Assembly (NCBI RefSeq): GCF_020991365.1 | Contig: NZ_JAJLRA010000012.1 | Span: 1-64,000, forward strand | Direction of reading: 5' to 3' | From: Streptacidiphilus sp. ASG 303 | GTDB lineage: Bacteria; Actinomycetota; Actinomycetes; Streptomycetales; Streptomycetaceae | Length of the DNA stretch: 64,000 nucleotides | Shown here: positions 33,706 through 41,916 of the stretch, piece after piece | Layout: each line of letters opens with the position of its first letter | How positions within the stretch are numbered: the stretch's first letter is position 1 | Position numbers and translations under genes: made by a program | The notes under the pieces: generated by a model | The model's database searches: none | What the model was told of the DNA's origin: nothing | What the model saw: the letters and a program-made list of their open reading frames with translations, nothing else

Positions 33706-34040
33706 CCAGCGGGAGGAGGCGGTCGCGCCCTTCGCCGGCCACCTCGCCGACGCCCGCACCGCACGGCGCCCGGCCCGGGCATCCGCACCGCGCCTCCCGG
33801 AGCGGAACCCGTCCGCTGCGGGATTCCGCGGTGCGTCCGGTGCCGCGCCGGCGGCCGCCGCGCATCCGGGGCCGCCTCCCCGGGAGCGGCGGCGGGTCCG
33901 GTTGCCCACCTTAATCGAACGTACTAGTCTGTTTTTTTAGTGAGGGTGCCCGTCCCGCGACCCCTCCCCTCACCGGCCCGGAGGCCGTTCGGGACGGGCC
34001 CGCCGACCAGGAGACGACGACCCGAGATCGAGGTGGCGCC
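33706..34040. other. 335-nt gap containing the first TetR-type operator
   Basis: Apart from the AT-rich palindrome at 33906-33945 and the GAGGTGG ribosome-binding site of the next gene, I see no gene or further repeat. Confidence 0.5.
33906..33945. promoter_or_regulatory. TetR-type operator copy 1, upstream of quinone oxidoreductase
   Basis: It is centred on ACT|AGT at 33925/33926 and contains TTAATCGAAC and AGTCTGT, flanked by AGTGAGGG. It shares the TAATC...ACTAGTCTGT core with the sites at 35381-35420 and 46414-46453. The right arm carries a run of T in place of the TGATTAG seen in the others, so this is the least symmetric copy. Confidence 0.7.
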
Positions 34041-35027
34041 ATGCGTGCGGTGATTCTGGAGGAGTTCGGGAGGCCCTTGGTCCTGGGGGAGCTGGACAGG
34101 CCCGTCGCCGGCCCCGGGCAGGTGCTGGTGAGGGTCGAGGCCAGCGGTGTGAACCCGCTGGACATCAAGATCGCCGCCGGGCAGGCGGCGCACGCCCGGC
34201 GCGGGCTTCCCGCCGTGCCGGGTCTGGACATGGCCGGTGTGGTCGAGGAGGTCGGGCCGGGGGTGGCCGGCTTCGCCCCGGGTGACGAGGTGTACGGGAT
34301 GACCGGCGGTGTCGGCGACCTGCAGGGGTCACTCGCGCAGTACGCCGCGGTGGACGCCCGGCTGCTGGCGCGCAAGCCGGAGTCGCTGGGCATGCGTGAG
34401 GCCGCGGCGCTGCCGCTGGTCGTCATCACGGCCTGGGAGGGCCTGGTGGACCGGGCGGGGGTCCGTGCCGGGCAGAAGGTGCTGGTCCACGGCGGTGCCG
34501 GCGGCATCGGCCACGTCGCCGTCCAGATCGCGCGCGCCCGCGGCGCCGAGGTCTTCGCCACCGCCTCGCGCGGGCGCATGGACGTCGTCGAGAGCCTCGG
34601 TGCGACCCCGATCGACCGCGCCGCGACGTCGGTGGAGGAGTACGTCGCCCGGCACACCGGCGGCGAGGGCTTCGACGTCGTCTTCGACACCGTCGGCGGC
34701 GCGGTCCTGGACGCCTCCTTCACCGCGGTGCGCACGTACACCGGCCACGTGGTCAGCGCCCTGGGCTGGGGCACCCACAGCATCGCGCCGCTCTCCTTCC
34801 GCGGCGCCACCTACTCCGGCGTCTTCACCCTGCTGCCGATGCTGACCGGCCGCGGCCGTGAGCACCACGGCGAGATCCTGCGCGACGTGGCCGCGCTCGC
34901 CGACGCCGGGGCCCTCAGGCCCCTGCTCGACCCCCGGCGCTTCACCCTGGCCACCGTCGCGGACGCCTACGCGGCGGTCGAGAGCGGCACCGCCGTCGGC
35001 AAGGTCGTCGTCGACGTCGAGCACTGA
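34041..35027 (+). CDS. Quinone oxidoreductase-like MDR enzyme (copy 1)
   Basis: 328 aa medium-chain dehydrogenase/reductase lacking the structural-zinc Cys cluster, as in zeta-crystallin/QOR-type enzymes. GroES-like N-terminus (PGQVLVRVEASGVNPLDIKI), NADP Rossmann motif VLVHGGAGGIGHVAVQIARA (AxxGxxG variant, about 148-167), and a C-terminal VGKVVVDVEH. It would reduce quinones or enones with NADPH in the cytosol. Nearly every motif is shared with the 328-aa protein at 46516-47502 (GDEVYGMTGGVGDLQGSLAQ is identical). ATG 34041 follows GAGGTGG. The operator at 33906-33945 links it to the TetR gene just downstream (35428). Confidence 0.92.
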   Translation: MRAVILEEFGRPLVLGELDRPVAGPGQVLVRVEASGVNPLDIKIAAGQAAHARRGLPAVPGLDMAGVVEEVGPGVAGFAPGDEVYGMTGGVGDLQGSLAQYAAVDARLLARKPESLGMREAAALPLVVITAWEGLVDRAGVRAGQKVLVHGGAGGIGHVAVQIARARGAEVFATASRGRMDVVESLGATPIDRAATSVEEYVARHTGGEGFDVVFDTVGGAVLDASFTAVRTYTGHVVSALGWGTHSIAPLSFRGATYSGVFTLLPMLTGRGREHHGEILRDVAALADAGALRPLLDPRRFTLATVADAYAAVESGTAVGKVVVDVEH

Positions 35028-35427
35028 CCCCGGCGGCGGCCCGGCCGCCGCCCGCGACAGCGACACCCGGGGCGACCGGTCCCTCCCCGCCGTGCGGAGA
35101 CCCGGGAGGGGTGCCCTGCCGAAGGGTGAGGGGATAGGGTCACACCTCCGGTCCGTGCCTGGCCGGGAAGGCAACCCCCTGCGGAGAGGGGGGTGCGCCG
35201 CGGCCGCGGGGCCCGCCGGCGCGACGGTCCGTTCCGCAGGGCCGAGGTGTTCCGCGGGGCCGTCCGGGATCCGGTCGGGGAGCCCCGCGCCGGCGGTCGG
35301 CGCACCGGAGGCCGCTCCTGCCCGGTTCGGCCCCTCCGGGTGGGGGCGGCGGACGGGGGCGGCCTGTCGGTCAGGATTGCCCTCCCTAATCAGACATACT
35401 AGTCTGTCTGATTAGGGAGGTGCGGTG
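35028..35427. other. 400-nt gap before tetR
   Basis: No gene recognised; it contains the palindromic operator at 35381-35420. The preceding roughly 350 nt show only short GC stems. Confidence 0.45.
35381..35420. promoter_or_regulatory. TetR-type operator copy 2, autoregulatory
   Basis: A 40-bp palindrome with 20-bp arms and a single mismatched pair, centred at 35400/35401 (left arm ends CAGACATACT, right arm begins AGTCTGTCTG). Its right end includes the GGGAGG ribosome-binding site of the TetR gene (ATG 35428), so binding would block both transcription and initiation sequences. Related copies lie at 33906 and 46414. Confidence 0.85.
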
Positions 35428-36024
35428 ATGGCGACGAAGATCCGCAAGACCAGGTCCGAGGAGAGGATCCTCGCGGCCGCGGCCGAGCTCTTCTACGCCC
35501 ACGGTCTGCGCGGCGTGGGGATCGACCAGGTCATCGAGGCGTCGGGCGTGGCGAAGTCCACGCTCTACGTGCACTTCCGCACCAAGGAGCAGCTCGTCGG
35601 GGAGTACCTGCGCAGGACCGACGACTCCTGGATGGCGCAGCTGTCGGACGCCGCCGAGCGGGCCGGGGACGACCCCCGCGACCGGCTCGTGGGCCTCTTC
35701 GACGCCCTGACCGGCGCCTTCGACCGCCACGGGTTCTTCGGGTGCCCGTTCGTGAGTGCCGCGGTGGAGGCCGAGACCGGCTCCGAGGCGCGGGCCGTGA
35801 CCGAGGAGCACACCCGGCGGCGGCAGGCCTGGCTGACCGAGCTGAGCGCCCGTGCCGGAGCGGCCGACGCCGCAGCCCTGGCCCAGCACATCGGACTCCT
35901 GATCGACGGGGCCCTTGCGTCGGGGCGTCTGCTGCAGGACCGGGCCGTCGTCGACCAGGCGAAGGCCGCGGCGGCGCTGCTGGTCCGCGCCCACACCGGC
36001 GACCGCGCCCCCAGCGGCGGCTGA
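35428..36024 (+). CDS. TetR-family repressor
   Basis: 198 aa. N-terminal TetR DNA-binding domain: [20 protein letters not shown] followed by [18 protein letters not shown]. The helical ligand-binding domain contains [19 protein letters not shown], a pattern seen in TetR_C_33-like regulators (from memory), with a Cys (FGCPF) that could sense electrophiles. ATG 35428 is preferred to GTG 35425 for spacing to GGGAGG. The near-perfect palindrome overlapping its start, plus copies before two quinone oxidoreductases, makes it the likely repressor of that regulon. Confidence 0.93.
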   Translation: MATKIRKTRSEERILAAAAELFYAHGLRGVGIDQVIEASGVAKSTLYVHFRTKEQLVGEYLRRTDDSWMAQLSDAAERAGDDPRDRLVGLFDALTGAFDRHGFFGCPFVSAAVEAETGSEARAVTEEHTRRRQAWLTELSARAGAADAAALAQHIGLLIDGALASGRLLQDRAVVDQAKAAAALLVRAHTGDRAPSGG

Positions 36025-36096
36025 CGCCGCCCGCGCCGCCGGGCGGGCCCGTCGCCTTCTCCTGCGTCCTGACCCGGACCTCCTCCGTCGTGCCTC

Positions 36097-36128
36097 CCGG
36101 GGCGGGCTGCTGCAGCAGCCCGCCCCGG
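36097..36128 (+). terminator. Perfect 32-bp palindrome after tetR
   Basis: 16-base arms CCGGGGCGGGCTGCTG and its exact complement meet at 36112/36113, 72 nt past the TetR stop. It would form a long hairpin acting as terminator on either strand. The rest of 36025-36407 holds only the promoter of the next gene. Confidence 0.6.
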
Positions 36129-36371
36129 TCCGTCTCCCGGCGCCCCCTCGCCTGCCCGGCCCGACCGGGTCCGCCGTCCGCTGCGGAGCCCCGGCCGACG
36201 GTCCGGCCCGACCGTCTTCCCGCCGGTCCCGGACGTGTCCTCCGTGGCCGGGGGCGGTGCTCGGCGCCGCACCCTGCGGCCGGACCGCAGCCCGACCTGC
36301 CTGTCGCCCAGGGCTCCGGCCGGGAGGGCTCACCGGGCTGCGGCAGGCGGTGCGGCATGAGCGGAAATCCG

Positions 36372-36401
36372 TTCCGAGTGGTGCTGCGCCGCCCCTATGG
36401 T
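36372..36401 (+). promoter_or_regulatory. Probable promoter of a leaderless cpt transcript
   Basis: TTCCGA (36372-36377) and TATGGT (36396-36401) are separated by 18 nt. The -10 ends six bases before GTG 36408, which has no ribosome-binding site, so transcription would start at or next to the start codon. Confidence 0.55.
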
Positions 36402-36407
36402 GGCGCG

Positions 36408-36941
36408 GTGACGACTGACGTGATCGTTCTCAACGGCGGCTCCAGCTCGGGCAAGTCCGGGATCGCCCGGTGTCTGCAGGCGGTCCTGCCGGATCCGTGG
36501 CTGGCTCTCGGGGTCGACACGCTGGTTGAGGCGATGCCCGCGTCCATGCGGGCATCGGGTGCCGGGATCGAGTTCGCTCCGGACGGACAGGTGGCCGTCG
36601 GACCGGAGTTCCGGATGCTGGAGGCGGCATGGATCGAGGGGGTCGCCGCGATGGCCCGTGCGGGTGCCCGGATCATCGTCGACGAGGTGTTCCTCGGTGG
36701 AGCGGACTCGCAGGAGCGATGGCGGAAGGCTCTGGGCGACCTGCGGGTGCTGTGGGTCGGCGTCCGGTGTGACGGTGCGGTTGCCGCAGGCCGTGAGGTC
36801 GCACGGGGTGATCGGGTCATCGGAATGGCGGCGTCCCAGGCGGATGTGGTGCACCGGGGGATGGTCTACGACCTGGAGGTGGACACCGCGCATGCCGAGT
36901 CGATGGAGTGCGCACGGGCCATCGCCGCACATGCCGGCTGA
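36408..36941 (+). CDS. cpt: Chloramphenicol 3-O-phosphotransferase
   Basis: 177 aa, matching the 178-aa S. venezuelae enzyme in length and, from memory, in most of its sequence. P-loop [17 protein letters not shown] (Gly10-Ser17) binds ATP; Asp37 in [11 protein letters not shown] matches the catalytic Asp37. [31 protein letters not shown] and the C-terminal [19 protein letters not shown] are family signatures. It inactivates chloramphenicol by phosphorylating the primary 3-hydroxyl, giving cytosolic resistance. GTG 36408 fits the family start; an in-frame ATG at 36357 would add 17 unneeded residues. No chloramphenicol biosynthetic genes are in the window, so it is an orphan resistance gene. 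Confidence 0.93.
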   Translation: MTTDVIVLNGGSSSGKSGIARCLQAVLPDPWLALGVDTLVEAMPASMRASGAGIEFAPDGQVAVGPEFRMLEAAWIEGVAAMARAGARIIVDEVFLGGADSQERWRKALGDLRVLWVGVRCDGAVAAGREVARGDRVIGMAASQADVVHRGMVYDLEVDTAHAESMECARAIAAHAG

Positions 36942-37388
36942 TCGGCGGTCCGGCTGCCCGCCCCTGTGACCGCGGCGCCGGGACGGTCGGGCCGCTGCGG
37001 CCGGGGACCGCCCTCCCCGGCGGATGCCCTTCCCGCTGCGGATGCGGGCGCGCCCTCGACGGGCGCGACCCGGTCCTCGCCCGGCGACGCCGGGATCTCC
37101 GTGAGCGGAGCCCCTCCCGGGGCGGTGGGCGGACGTGGACCGTTCCGCGCGCGACGGACGGTACCCGTCCCGTCCGGCCCGTGAGTCCGTGCGGCCGTCG
37201 CGTCGGCCGGCCGGCCCTGTGGGGACCGGTGAGGTCCACGCCGCGCGGGCACCGCACCCACCACGGCGCGGGCCTGGTCCCGGGACCCCTGGCCTGTGGG
37301 CCCGCCCTGCGGGGCGGGCGGGTCACGCCGGCCCGCGGCCGCACGGCGGTGTCCCGCCTCGCGTGCAGGAGCGGCGCCCCGCCTGCTG
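36942..37388. other. 447-nt gap between convergent cpt and zinc-ribbon genes
   Basis: No gene supported. GCCCGCCC (37300-37307) and GGGCGGGC (37312-37319) form an 8-bp hairpin with a 4-nt loop, 70 nt downstream of the minus-strand stop at 37389, a likely terminator for the zinc-ribbon gene. Confidence 0.5.
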
Positions 37389-37553
37389 TCACGCGCAGGT
37401 CGGACAGTGCACGAGGCCCTCCGTCGACGACGGGTGGAAGGCCGGCTCGCCGCAGATCCCGCAGTCCGCCGTCGGCCCCTCGTCCACCGGGGCGCGCAGT
37501 GCGTCGGGGGCGCCCGGGGTGCACGTCACCTCGCGGGTCGGCCGGCCGGACAT
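37389..37553 (-). CDS. 54-aa zinc-ribbon microprotein
   Basis: 54 aa beginning MSGRPTREVTCTPGAPDAL and ending in two CxxC knuckles, DCGICGEPAFHP and VHCPTCA at the very C-terminus, spaced as a treble-clef/zinc-ribbon. It should bind one Zn(II) and may bind nucleic acid or protein. ATG 37553 is preceded by a very strong GGAGGAGGG ribosome-binding site, the best evidence that it is translated. Such tiny zinc ribbons are widespread, poorly annotated actinobacterial proteins. No partner is evident; it is divergent from the secreted protein gene at 37911. Confidence 0.7.
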   Translation of the reverse strand: MSGRPTREVTCTPGAPDALRAPVDEGPTADCGICGEPAFHPSSTEGLVHCPTCA

Positions 37554-37910
37554 CCCGCCCTCCTCCGCGTCCGGGGCTTCCGAGGTGCGGCCTCGGCGGC
37601 CTCGGGATCCGTGCCCCCGTCGGCCGGTCGGCTGCGGCCTTCCCTTCCCCGCGCCCGGTGGGCCGGCGCCCGCGGGGCGCCGGGTGTCCCGCCCGGCCTC
37701 CCCGCGCCCCGAGAGGTGATGTCCGACTCCCGGGGAACGGCTTCCGGCGGGAGTGCCCCGGCGGGTCGCGGCACGGTCGACCCCATCCCCGTTGCAGGCA
37801 ATTTGCTTGTGTGAAATTTTTATGTGCACAGTGGTGCCTGACCGGCTCCCGGCCGACGTGCTCAGACCACGGCCGGGAGCCGGAACCAGCGCCTGCCTCC
37901 GGGAGGAACG
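37554..37910. promoter_or_regulatory. Divergent region with AT-rich promoter block
   Basis: A sharply AT-rich segment at about 37795-37832 (TTGCAGGCAATTTGCTTG and GAAATTTTTATGTGCAC) contrasts with 75% G+C around it and probably holds the promoter of the small secreted protein gene at 37911. Exact -10/-35 boxes are uncertain. Confidence 0.5.
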
Positions 37911-38264
37911 ATGAACCGCACGTCCTCGCGCCGTGCCGCCTCGACGGCCGCCGCGGTCCTCGGCGTGGCCGCCGTCGCCGCCGCCGTGGTCAAGACCGCG
38001 TCCGCCTCCCCGGCCCGCCCCGCCGCCGCGCCCGAGCCCACCGTGGTCCCGGTCCACGGCGCGTCCGCCGGCTCCTCCAGCCGGAACGCCGCCACCGCCC
38101 GCCTGCAGCACGACCACCGGGTCATCCACGCCGCCCAGCGCTTCATGGCCCGCCGCGCCCACGCCCGCACCGTCGAGGCCGACGCCTCGCACGCGGCCAC
38201 CGTCTCCCGGCCCGCCACTGTCACCCGCCTCGGCGAGCAGGCCGCACGGACCACCACCCGCTGA
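37911..38264 (+). CDS. Small secreted protein of unknown function
   Basis: 117 aa. The N-terminus MNRTSSRRAASTAAAVLGVA is a Sec-type signal (positive residues, hydrophobic core to about 30, cleavage near ASA-SPA). The mature part of roughly 85 residues is Ala/Thr/His/Arg-rich (RLQHDHRVIHAAQRFMARR; ASHAATVSRPATVTRL) with no Cys and low hydrophobicity, probably helical or disordered, and cationic. Function unknown. GGGAGGA precedes ATG 37911. Its C-terminus matches the truncated gene at 1-121 (26 of 39 residues). The AT-rich promoter and tight terminator (38285-38318) suggest a strongly controlled single-gene unit. Confidence 0.85.
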   Translation: MNRTSSRRAASTAAAVLGVAAVAAAVVKTASASPARPAAAPEPTVVPVHGASAGSSSRNAATARLQHDHRVIHAAQRFMARRAHARTVEADASHAATVSRPATVTRLGEQAARTTTR

Positions 38265-38284
38265 CCCCCGTCCCCACCCGACCG

Positions 38285-38318
38285 GGAGGGGCCGTGCGGA
38301 CATCCGTACGGCCCCTCC
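38285..38318 (+). terminator. Terminator of small secreted protein gene
   Basis: The arms 38285-38300 and 38303-38318 form 16 pairs including one G-T wobble around a 2-nt tip (in practice a tetraloop), 20 bases after the stop. Nothing else was recognised in 38265-38718. Confidence 0.75.
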
Positions 38319-38718
38319 GCCCGGGGTACGGCGGACGGCGTACGGCAGACGGCGGACCGGGACGGCGCCGCGCCCGGCGGCCCGCCCCGCGCACGAAAAC
38401 CCATGTGAACCGGTTCGGGCCGGTGTCCGTGCGGTGAGTGACCGGACCTGGCCGTCAGGACCGGCCGACGCTGGAGAACCCGAGGCCCTGCACCCCGTAC
38501 CTCCCGGCACCCCGACGGTGGTCGGCTGCGCCGTCGGGGCGGTCCGCCGCCCGCGGCCCCCGGCTCGCCGTGGACACCGGGTCCGGTGCCGCCTTCATCC
38601 GGTGAGCCGACAGGACGGGCGCGGCGTCACTCCGCAACGGGGGAGCACGGGTACCACCGGGGCCGCCCGCCGTCGGCGCCCCGGGAACGACCGCAACCGT
38701 ATGCACGAAGGAACACGC

Positions 38719-39630
38719 ATGAAGTCCGATACCGTCCGCCCCTCCTCCCCGCTCCGCGTCGCCGTGATCGGCGGCGGGGCCATCGGCGGGGTCCTGGCCT
38801 CCTCCCTCCACCGGGCGGGCCACGAGGTGCTGCAGTGCGTCAGGTCGCCCTTCGACGAGCTGGTCGTCGAGGAGCGGGCCGGGGAGCACCGGGTGCCGGC
38901 ACGGATCGTCATGAGCCCGGAGGGGCTGGCCCCCGTGGCGTGGGTCCTCCTCACCGTCAAGGCGCACGACACGGGGAGCACCGAGCCGTGGCTCCGCGCC
39001 CTCGCCGGCAGCGGCACGACCGTCGTGGTGGCGCAGAACGGCATCGACCACGTGGAGCGGGTCCAGCCCCTCGCCCCGGAGGCCGAGATCCTGCCCGCCC
39101 TCGCCCTGATCGCCGCCGAGCGGGTGGCGCCCGGACGGGTCAGGCGCCACTTCGGCGGCGCCCTCGTCGTCCCGTCCGGCCGCGCCGGCTCGGCCCTGGC
39201 GGCCGTCCTCGACGGCGGCGGCCTGGACGTCCGGCTCGCGTCCGACTTCACCACCGAGGCGTGGCGGAAGCTCCTGAGCAACGTCGCCGCGAACCCGATC
39301 ACCGCCCTCACCCTCCGCCGCATGGACGTCTTCGACGATCCCGAGGTCAGGAGCCTCGCGCAGGCCCTGGTACGGGAGGCGGCGGCCGTCGGCGCCGCCG
39401 CCGGCGCGGACGTCGGGGAGCAGGACGTCCGGGACGTCTTCGCCCTCAGCGGGCTCTTCACCGCCGACAACGGGACCTCCATGCTGTACGACCGCCTCGC
39501 CGGGCTCCCGCTCGAGCACGACCTGATCAACGGGGCGGTCGTCCGGACGGCGGAGCGGCTCGGGGTCCCGGCGCCGCTCAACCGGACCATGCTCACCCTG
39601 GCGCGGGCGGTCCGGGCGGACGCGGCCTGA
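38719..39630 (+). CDS. Ketopantoate reductase-like oxidoreductase
   Basis: 303 aa. N-terminal NADP Rossmann motif VAVIGGGAIGGVLASSLHRA (GxGxxG), then LLTVKAHDT, NGIDHVE as the NGI/NGL motif, catalytic Lys in EAWRKLLSNVAANPITAL, and a C-terminal helical domain with TSMLYDRLAGLPLEHDLING (D-x-x-x-G-x-x-T-E-like). It is typical of 2-dehydropantoate 2-reductase (PanE/ApbA family), which makes pantoate for coenzyme A; many actinobacterial copies are paralogues of other substrates, so I do not name it panE. ATG 38719 follows GAAGGA. A 23-bp bidirectional terminator (39692-39744) follows. Confidence 0.88.
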   Translation: MKSDTVRPSSPLRVAVIGGGAIGGVLASSLHRAGHEVLQCVRSPFDELVVEERAGEHRVPARIVMSPEGLAPVAWVLLTVKAHDTGSTEPWLRALAGSGTTVVVAQNGIDHVERVQPLAPEAEILPALALIAAERVAPGRVRRHFGGALVVPSGRAGSALAAVLDGGGLDVRLASDFTTEAWRKLLSNVAANPITALTLRRMDVFDDPEVRSLAQALVREAAAVGAAAGADVGEQDVRDVFALSGLFTADNGTSMLYDRLAGLPLEHDLINGAVVRTAERLGVPAPLNRTMLTLARAVRADAA

Positions 39631-39691
39631 GCCCCGCCACCCGGCTCACCCCCGGACGCGGCCGCCCGCCCGGGCCGCCCCTCCCCCCGCC

Positions 39692-39744
39692 ACCGCGCCC
39701 CCCTTCCCCACGGCCGCGACAGCCGTGGGGAAGGGGGGCGCGGT
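39692..39744. terminator. Bidirectional terminator, perfect 23-bp stem
   Basis: The arms at 39692-39714 and 39722-39744 are exact complements with a 7-nt loop CGCGACA. It lies between the convergent stops at 39630 and 39767; it is the longest perfect hairpin found in the window. Confidence 0.9.
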
Positions 39745-39766
39745 CGCGGGACGGACCGCGCACGCC

Positions 39767-41704
39767 TCACACCGGGTCCAGCGCGCCCGTCCGCGGCGGT
39801 TCCGCCGTCCGGCCGGCCAGGCGCGGATCGACGGGCTGGGGGATGTGCACGGGGACCTCCGGCTGGTAGAAGATGTCGATGTCGGCCTCCTCGCCCCCGA
39901 CGACGAGCGTGTCCCACGCGCCGCTCTCCTGCAGGGTCCGCAGGGTCGACGGGGCCAGGGCGGACAGGTGGTTGCGCAGTTCCCCGTCGTCCGGCATGCC
40001 GGGCAGGCGGGGGGCGAGGCGCTCACGGATCGCCCGCATGCGGTCCAACAGGACGTCCAGGTCGGACTGCCCGGTGCCGGGTCCGGACACCCGGTCCTCC
40101 TCCGTGCTCCGGGCGATGACGTCCTTGACGGCGCGGGTCACGCCCTGTTCGTCGGTGGTGACCATGGCGTTCCAGGCCCGGCTCTTGTGCCGGTACTGGA
40201 GCATGGACATCGCCGCCTCGTGGCGGATGAAGTCGGCGTCGCGCAGCGGACGGCCCCGCCAGGTGCGGCCGAGCGAGCGGGCCAGGGAGATCGCCGAGGC
40301 GAGACCGCTGTTGAGGCCGCGTCCGGGCCAGAAGTGGATGGCGTTGGCCGCGTCGCCCAGCAGGAAGCCGTACGTTCCGGGGCTGGTGGCGGTGGGGCGG
40401 GTGAGCTGCGCCGTGAACCGGGGGCGCTGCACCATGTCCAGCCGGAACGAGGTGACGGCGCTCAGGTCCTCCTCGGCGACGCCGAACAGCCTCAGACCGT
40501 CCTGGATCCGCTTCCACAGCGGCGAGCTGCGCAGCAGGGCGGGCAGGAAGAGGGTTCCGTGGGTCGGGCAGACGAACTCGTTGTCCTCCTGGCGGCTCAT
40601 CACGCAGGGCCGGGCGGCGATGCACTCCTCGAAGACGTGCCGGACGGGGTCGATGCCGATGACGTCGCGCGCCTCGTCGCGGGTCAGCCGCATGTTGAGG
40701 AAGCCCTCGCCGTTCAGCGAGTTGAGCAGGAAGCGGTTCTGCGCCACGGTGAGCAGGACGCTCATCGGATCCGGGAGCCGGGACTTCACCCGCAGTCCCA
40801 GCACGACGTCCTGCAGGTGCTCCCCGTCGAGGGAGTAGATCGAGGCGTCGGACGCGCCGAAGCGGTCGACGAAGTGCTCGCGGGTCCGCGACCGGCCGCC
40901 TTCGCAGATCGCCAGGACGTGCTCCCGGGACAGCCGGTGCCGGTGCTCCGCCGCATCGAAACGCTCCGGCACCAGGCGGATGGCGGGACTGGCGTTGGCC
41001 AGTTCCAGCAGCTTGTCCTCGATGTAGGCGATCCGGATGTTGCGGGGCGGCCGGCCGTCCACGGAGTCCGGCCCCACCGGCCACATCTCGGAGTACTCGC
41101 CCGCGTCGAACAGGGCCGCCCGCATGGCGTCGGTGAGGGCGAGGTACTGCCGGCTCTGGACGGTGACCACCTGCTGGCGGCGGACGTTGCCGTGGGTCTC
41201 GTCCTTCCAGACCACGGTCGGGCCGTTCCTGGTCCACCGGCCGTCGTGGACGGTGACGGCCACCCTTCCGGGCAGTGCGTCCTCCAGCAGCAGGGCGAAG
41301 GCGAGCCCGACCGGGCCTCCTCCGCTCACCGTGACCCGCAGCTCGTCCGGGTTCTCCGGGGCGTCGGCGCCGGGCAGGTCGAGCTGGGAGAGGGCCATGG
41401 CCGTCTCCATGGCCTCCTGCGTCTCGAACAGGAACGTCTCGTCGCCGATGCTGATGCGGTCGCCGGGCACGAGCACGTGGCGGGTGACGCGGCGGTCGTT
41501 GACCCGGGTCCCGTTCCGGCTGTCCCGGTCGTAGAGGACGGACGCGCCGTCCTCCGTGACGATCTCGGCGTGCAGGCGGGACGCGCTGGCGCTGACGAGG
41601 ACCACGTCGTTGTCGCTCTTGCGTCCGAAGCGGATCGGAGCGCCACCCACGACGAGGCTCTGACCGGCGAAGGGACCGGTGTGTCCCACGATGACCGACG
41701 ACAA
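39767..41704 (-). CDS. FHA domain fused to FAD-dependent monooxygenase
   Basis: 645 aa. Residues 1-95 form an FHA phosphothreonine-binding domain with all key residues: FGR (Arg28), SRLH (Ser42, His45) and RNGT (Asn64). After a short linker comes a flavoprotein: FAD-binding VTVSGGGPVGLAFALLLED (about 125-141), further motifs including RFDAAEHRHRLSREHVL, and the second FAD motif FLLGDAANAIHFWPGRGLNS with Asp451. The last 150 residues are helical. It resembles class A aromatic hydroxylases; the substrate is unknown. Start is TTG 41704, positioned by AAGGAG. It lies 212 nt downstream of the transmembrane Ser/Thr kinase (41917-43953) on the same strand, so phosphorylation-dependent recruitment or gating is likely. 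Confidence 0.92.
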   Translation of the reverse strand: MSSVIVGHTGPFAGQSLVVGGAPIRFGRKSDNDVVLVSASASRLHAEIVTEDGASVLYDRDSRNGTRVNDRRVTRHVLVPGDRISIGDETFLFETQEAMETAMALSQLDLPGADAPENPDELRVTVSGGGPVGLAFALLLEDALPGRVAVTVHDGRWTRNGPTVVWKDETHGNVRRQQVVTVQSRQYLALTDAMRAALFDAGEYSEMWPVGPDSVDGRPPRNIRIAYIEDKLLELANASPAIRLVPERFDAAEHRHRLSREHVLAICEGGRSRTREHFVDRFGASDASIYSLDGEHLQDVVLGLRVKSRLPDPMSVLLTVAQNRFLLNSLNGEGFLNMRLTRDEARDVIGIDPVRHVFEECIAARPCVMSRQEDNEFVCPTHGTLFLPALLRSSPLWKRIQDGLRLFGVAEEDLSAVTSFRLDMVQRPRFTAQLTRPTATSPGTYGFLLGDAANAIHFWPGRGLNSGLASAISLARSLGRTWRGRPLRDADFIRHEAAMSMLQYRHKSRAWNAMVTTDEQGVTRAVKDVIARSTEEDRVSGPGTGQSDLDVLLDRMRAIRERLAPRLPGMPDDGELRNHLSALAPSTLRTLQESGAWDTLVVGGEEADIDIFYQPEVPVHIPQPVDPRLAGRTAEPPRTGALDPV

Positions 41705-41916
41705 AGGAACTCCTTGCGAAAGTCCGGGTGTGCGGGGGAGGGGACCGCACGCTGAAGGTGAACCACTGAGGGGGACGGGCCCGCGTCGCCGCGGAGCGGC
41801 CCGTCATCGGCGCCCGCGGCGCCGGTCGGGGCCGGATCCGGCCGGAAGCAGCCCGCTCGGCGTACGACGGACACGCGGGGACGGCCCGGGCGGACGGGGC
41901 GACCCCGCCGAACCGT

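Noticed and set aside
36097-36128. 32-bp perfect palindrome as a recombination or attachment site
   Set aside because: No integrase and no second copy was seen; its position after tetR fits a terminator.
38719-39630. Naming the gene panE
   Set aside because: Motifs fit the ketopantoate reductase fold, but many actinobacterial paralogues have other substrates and no pantothenate genes are adjacent.
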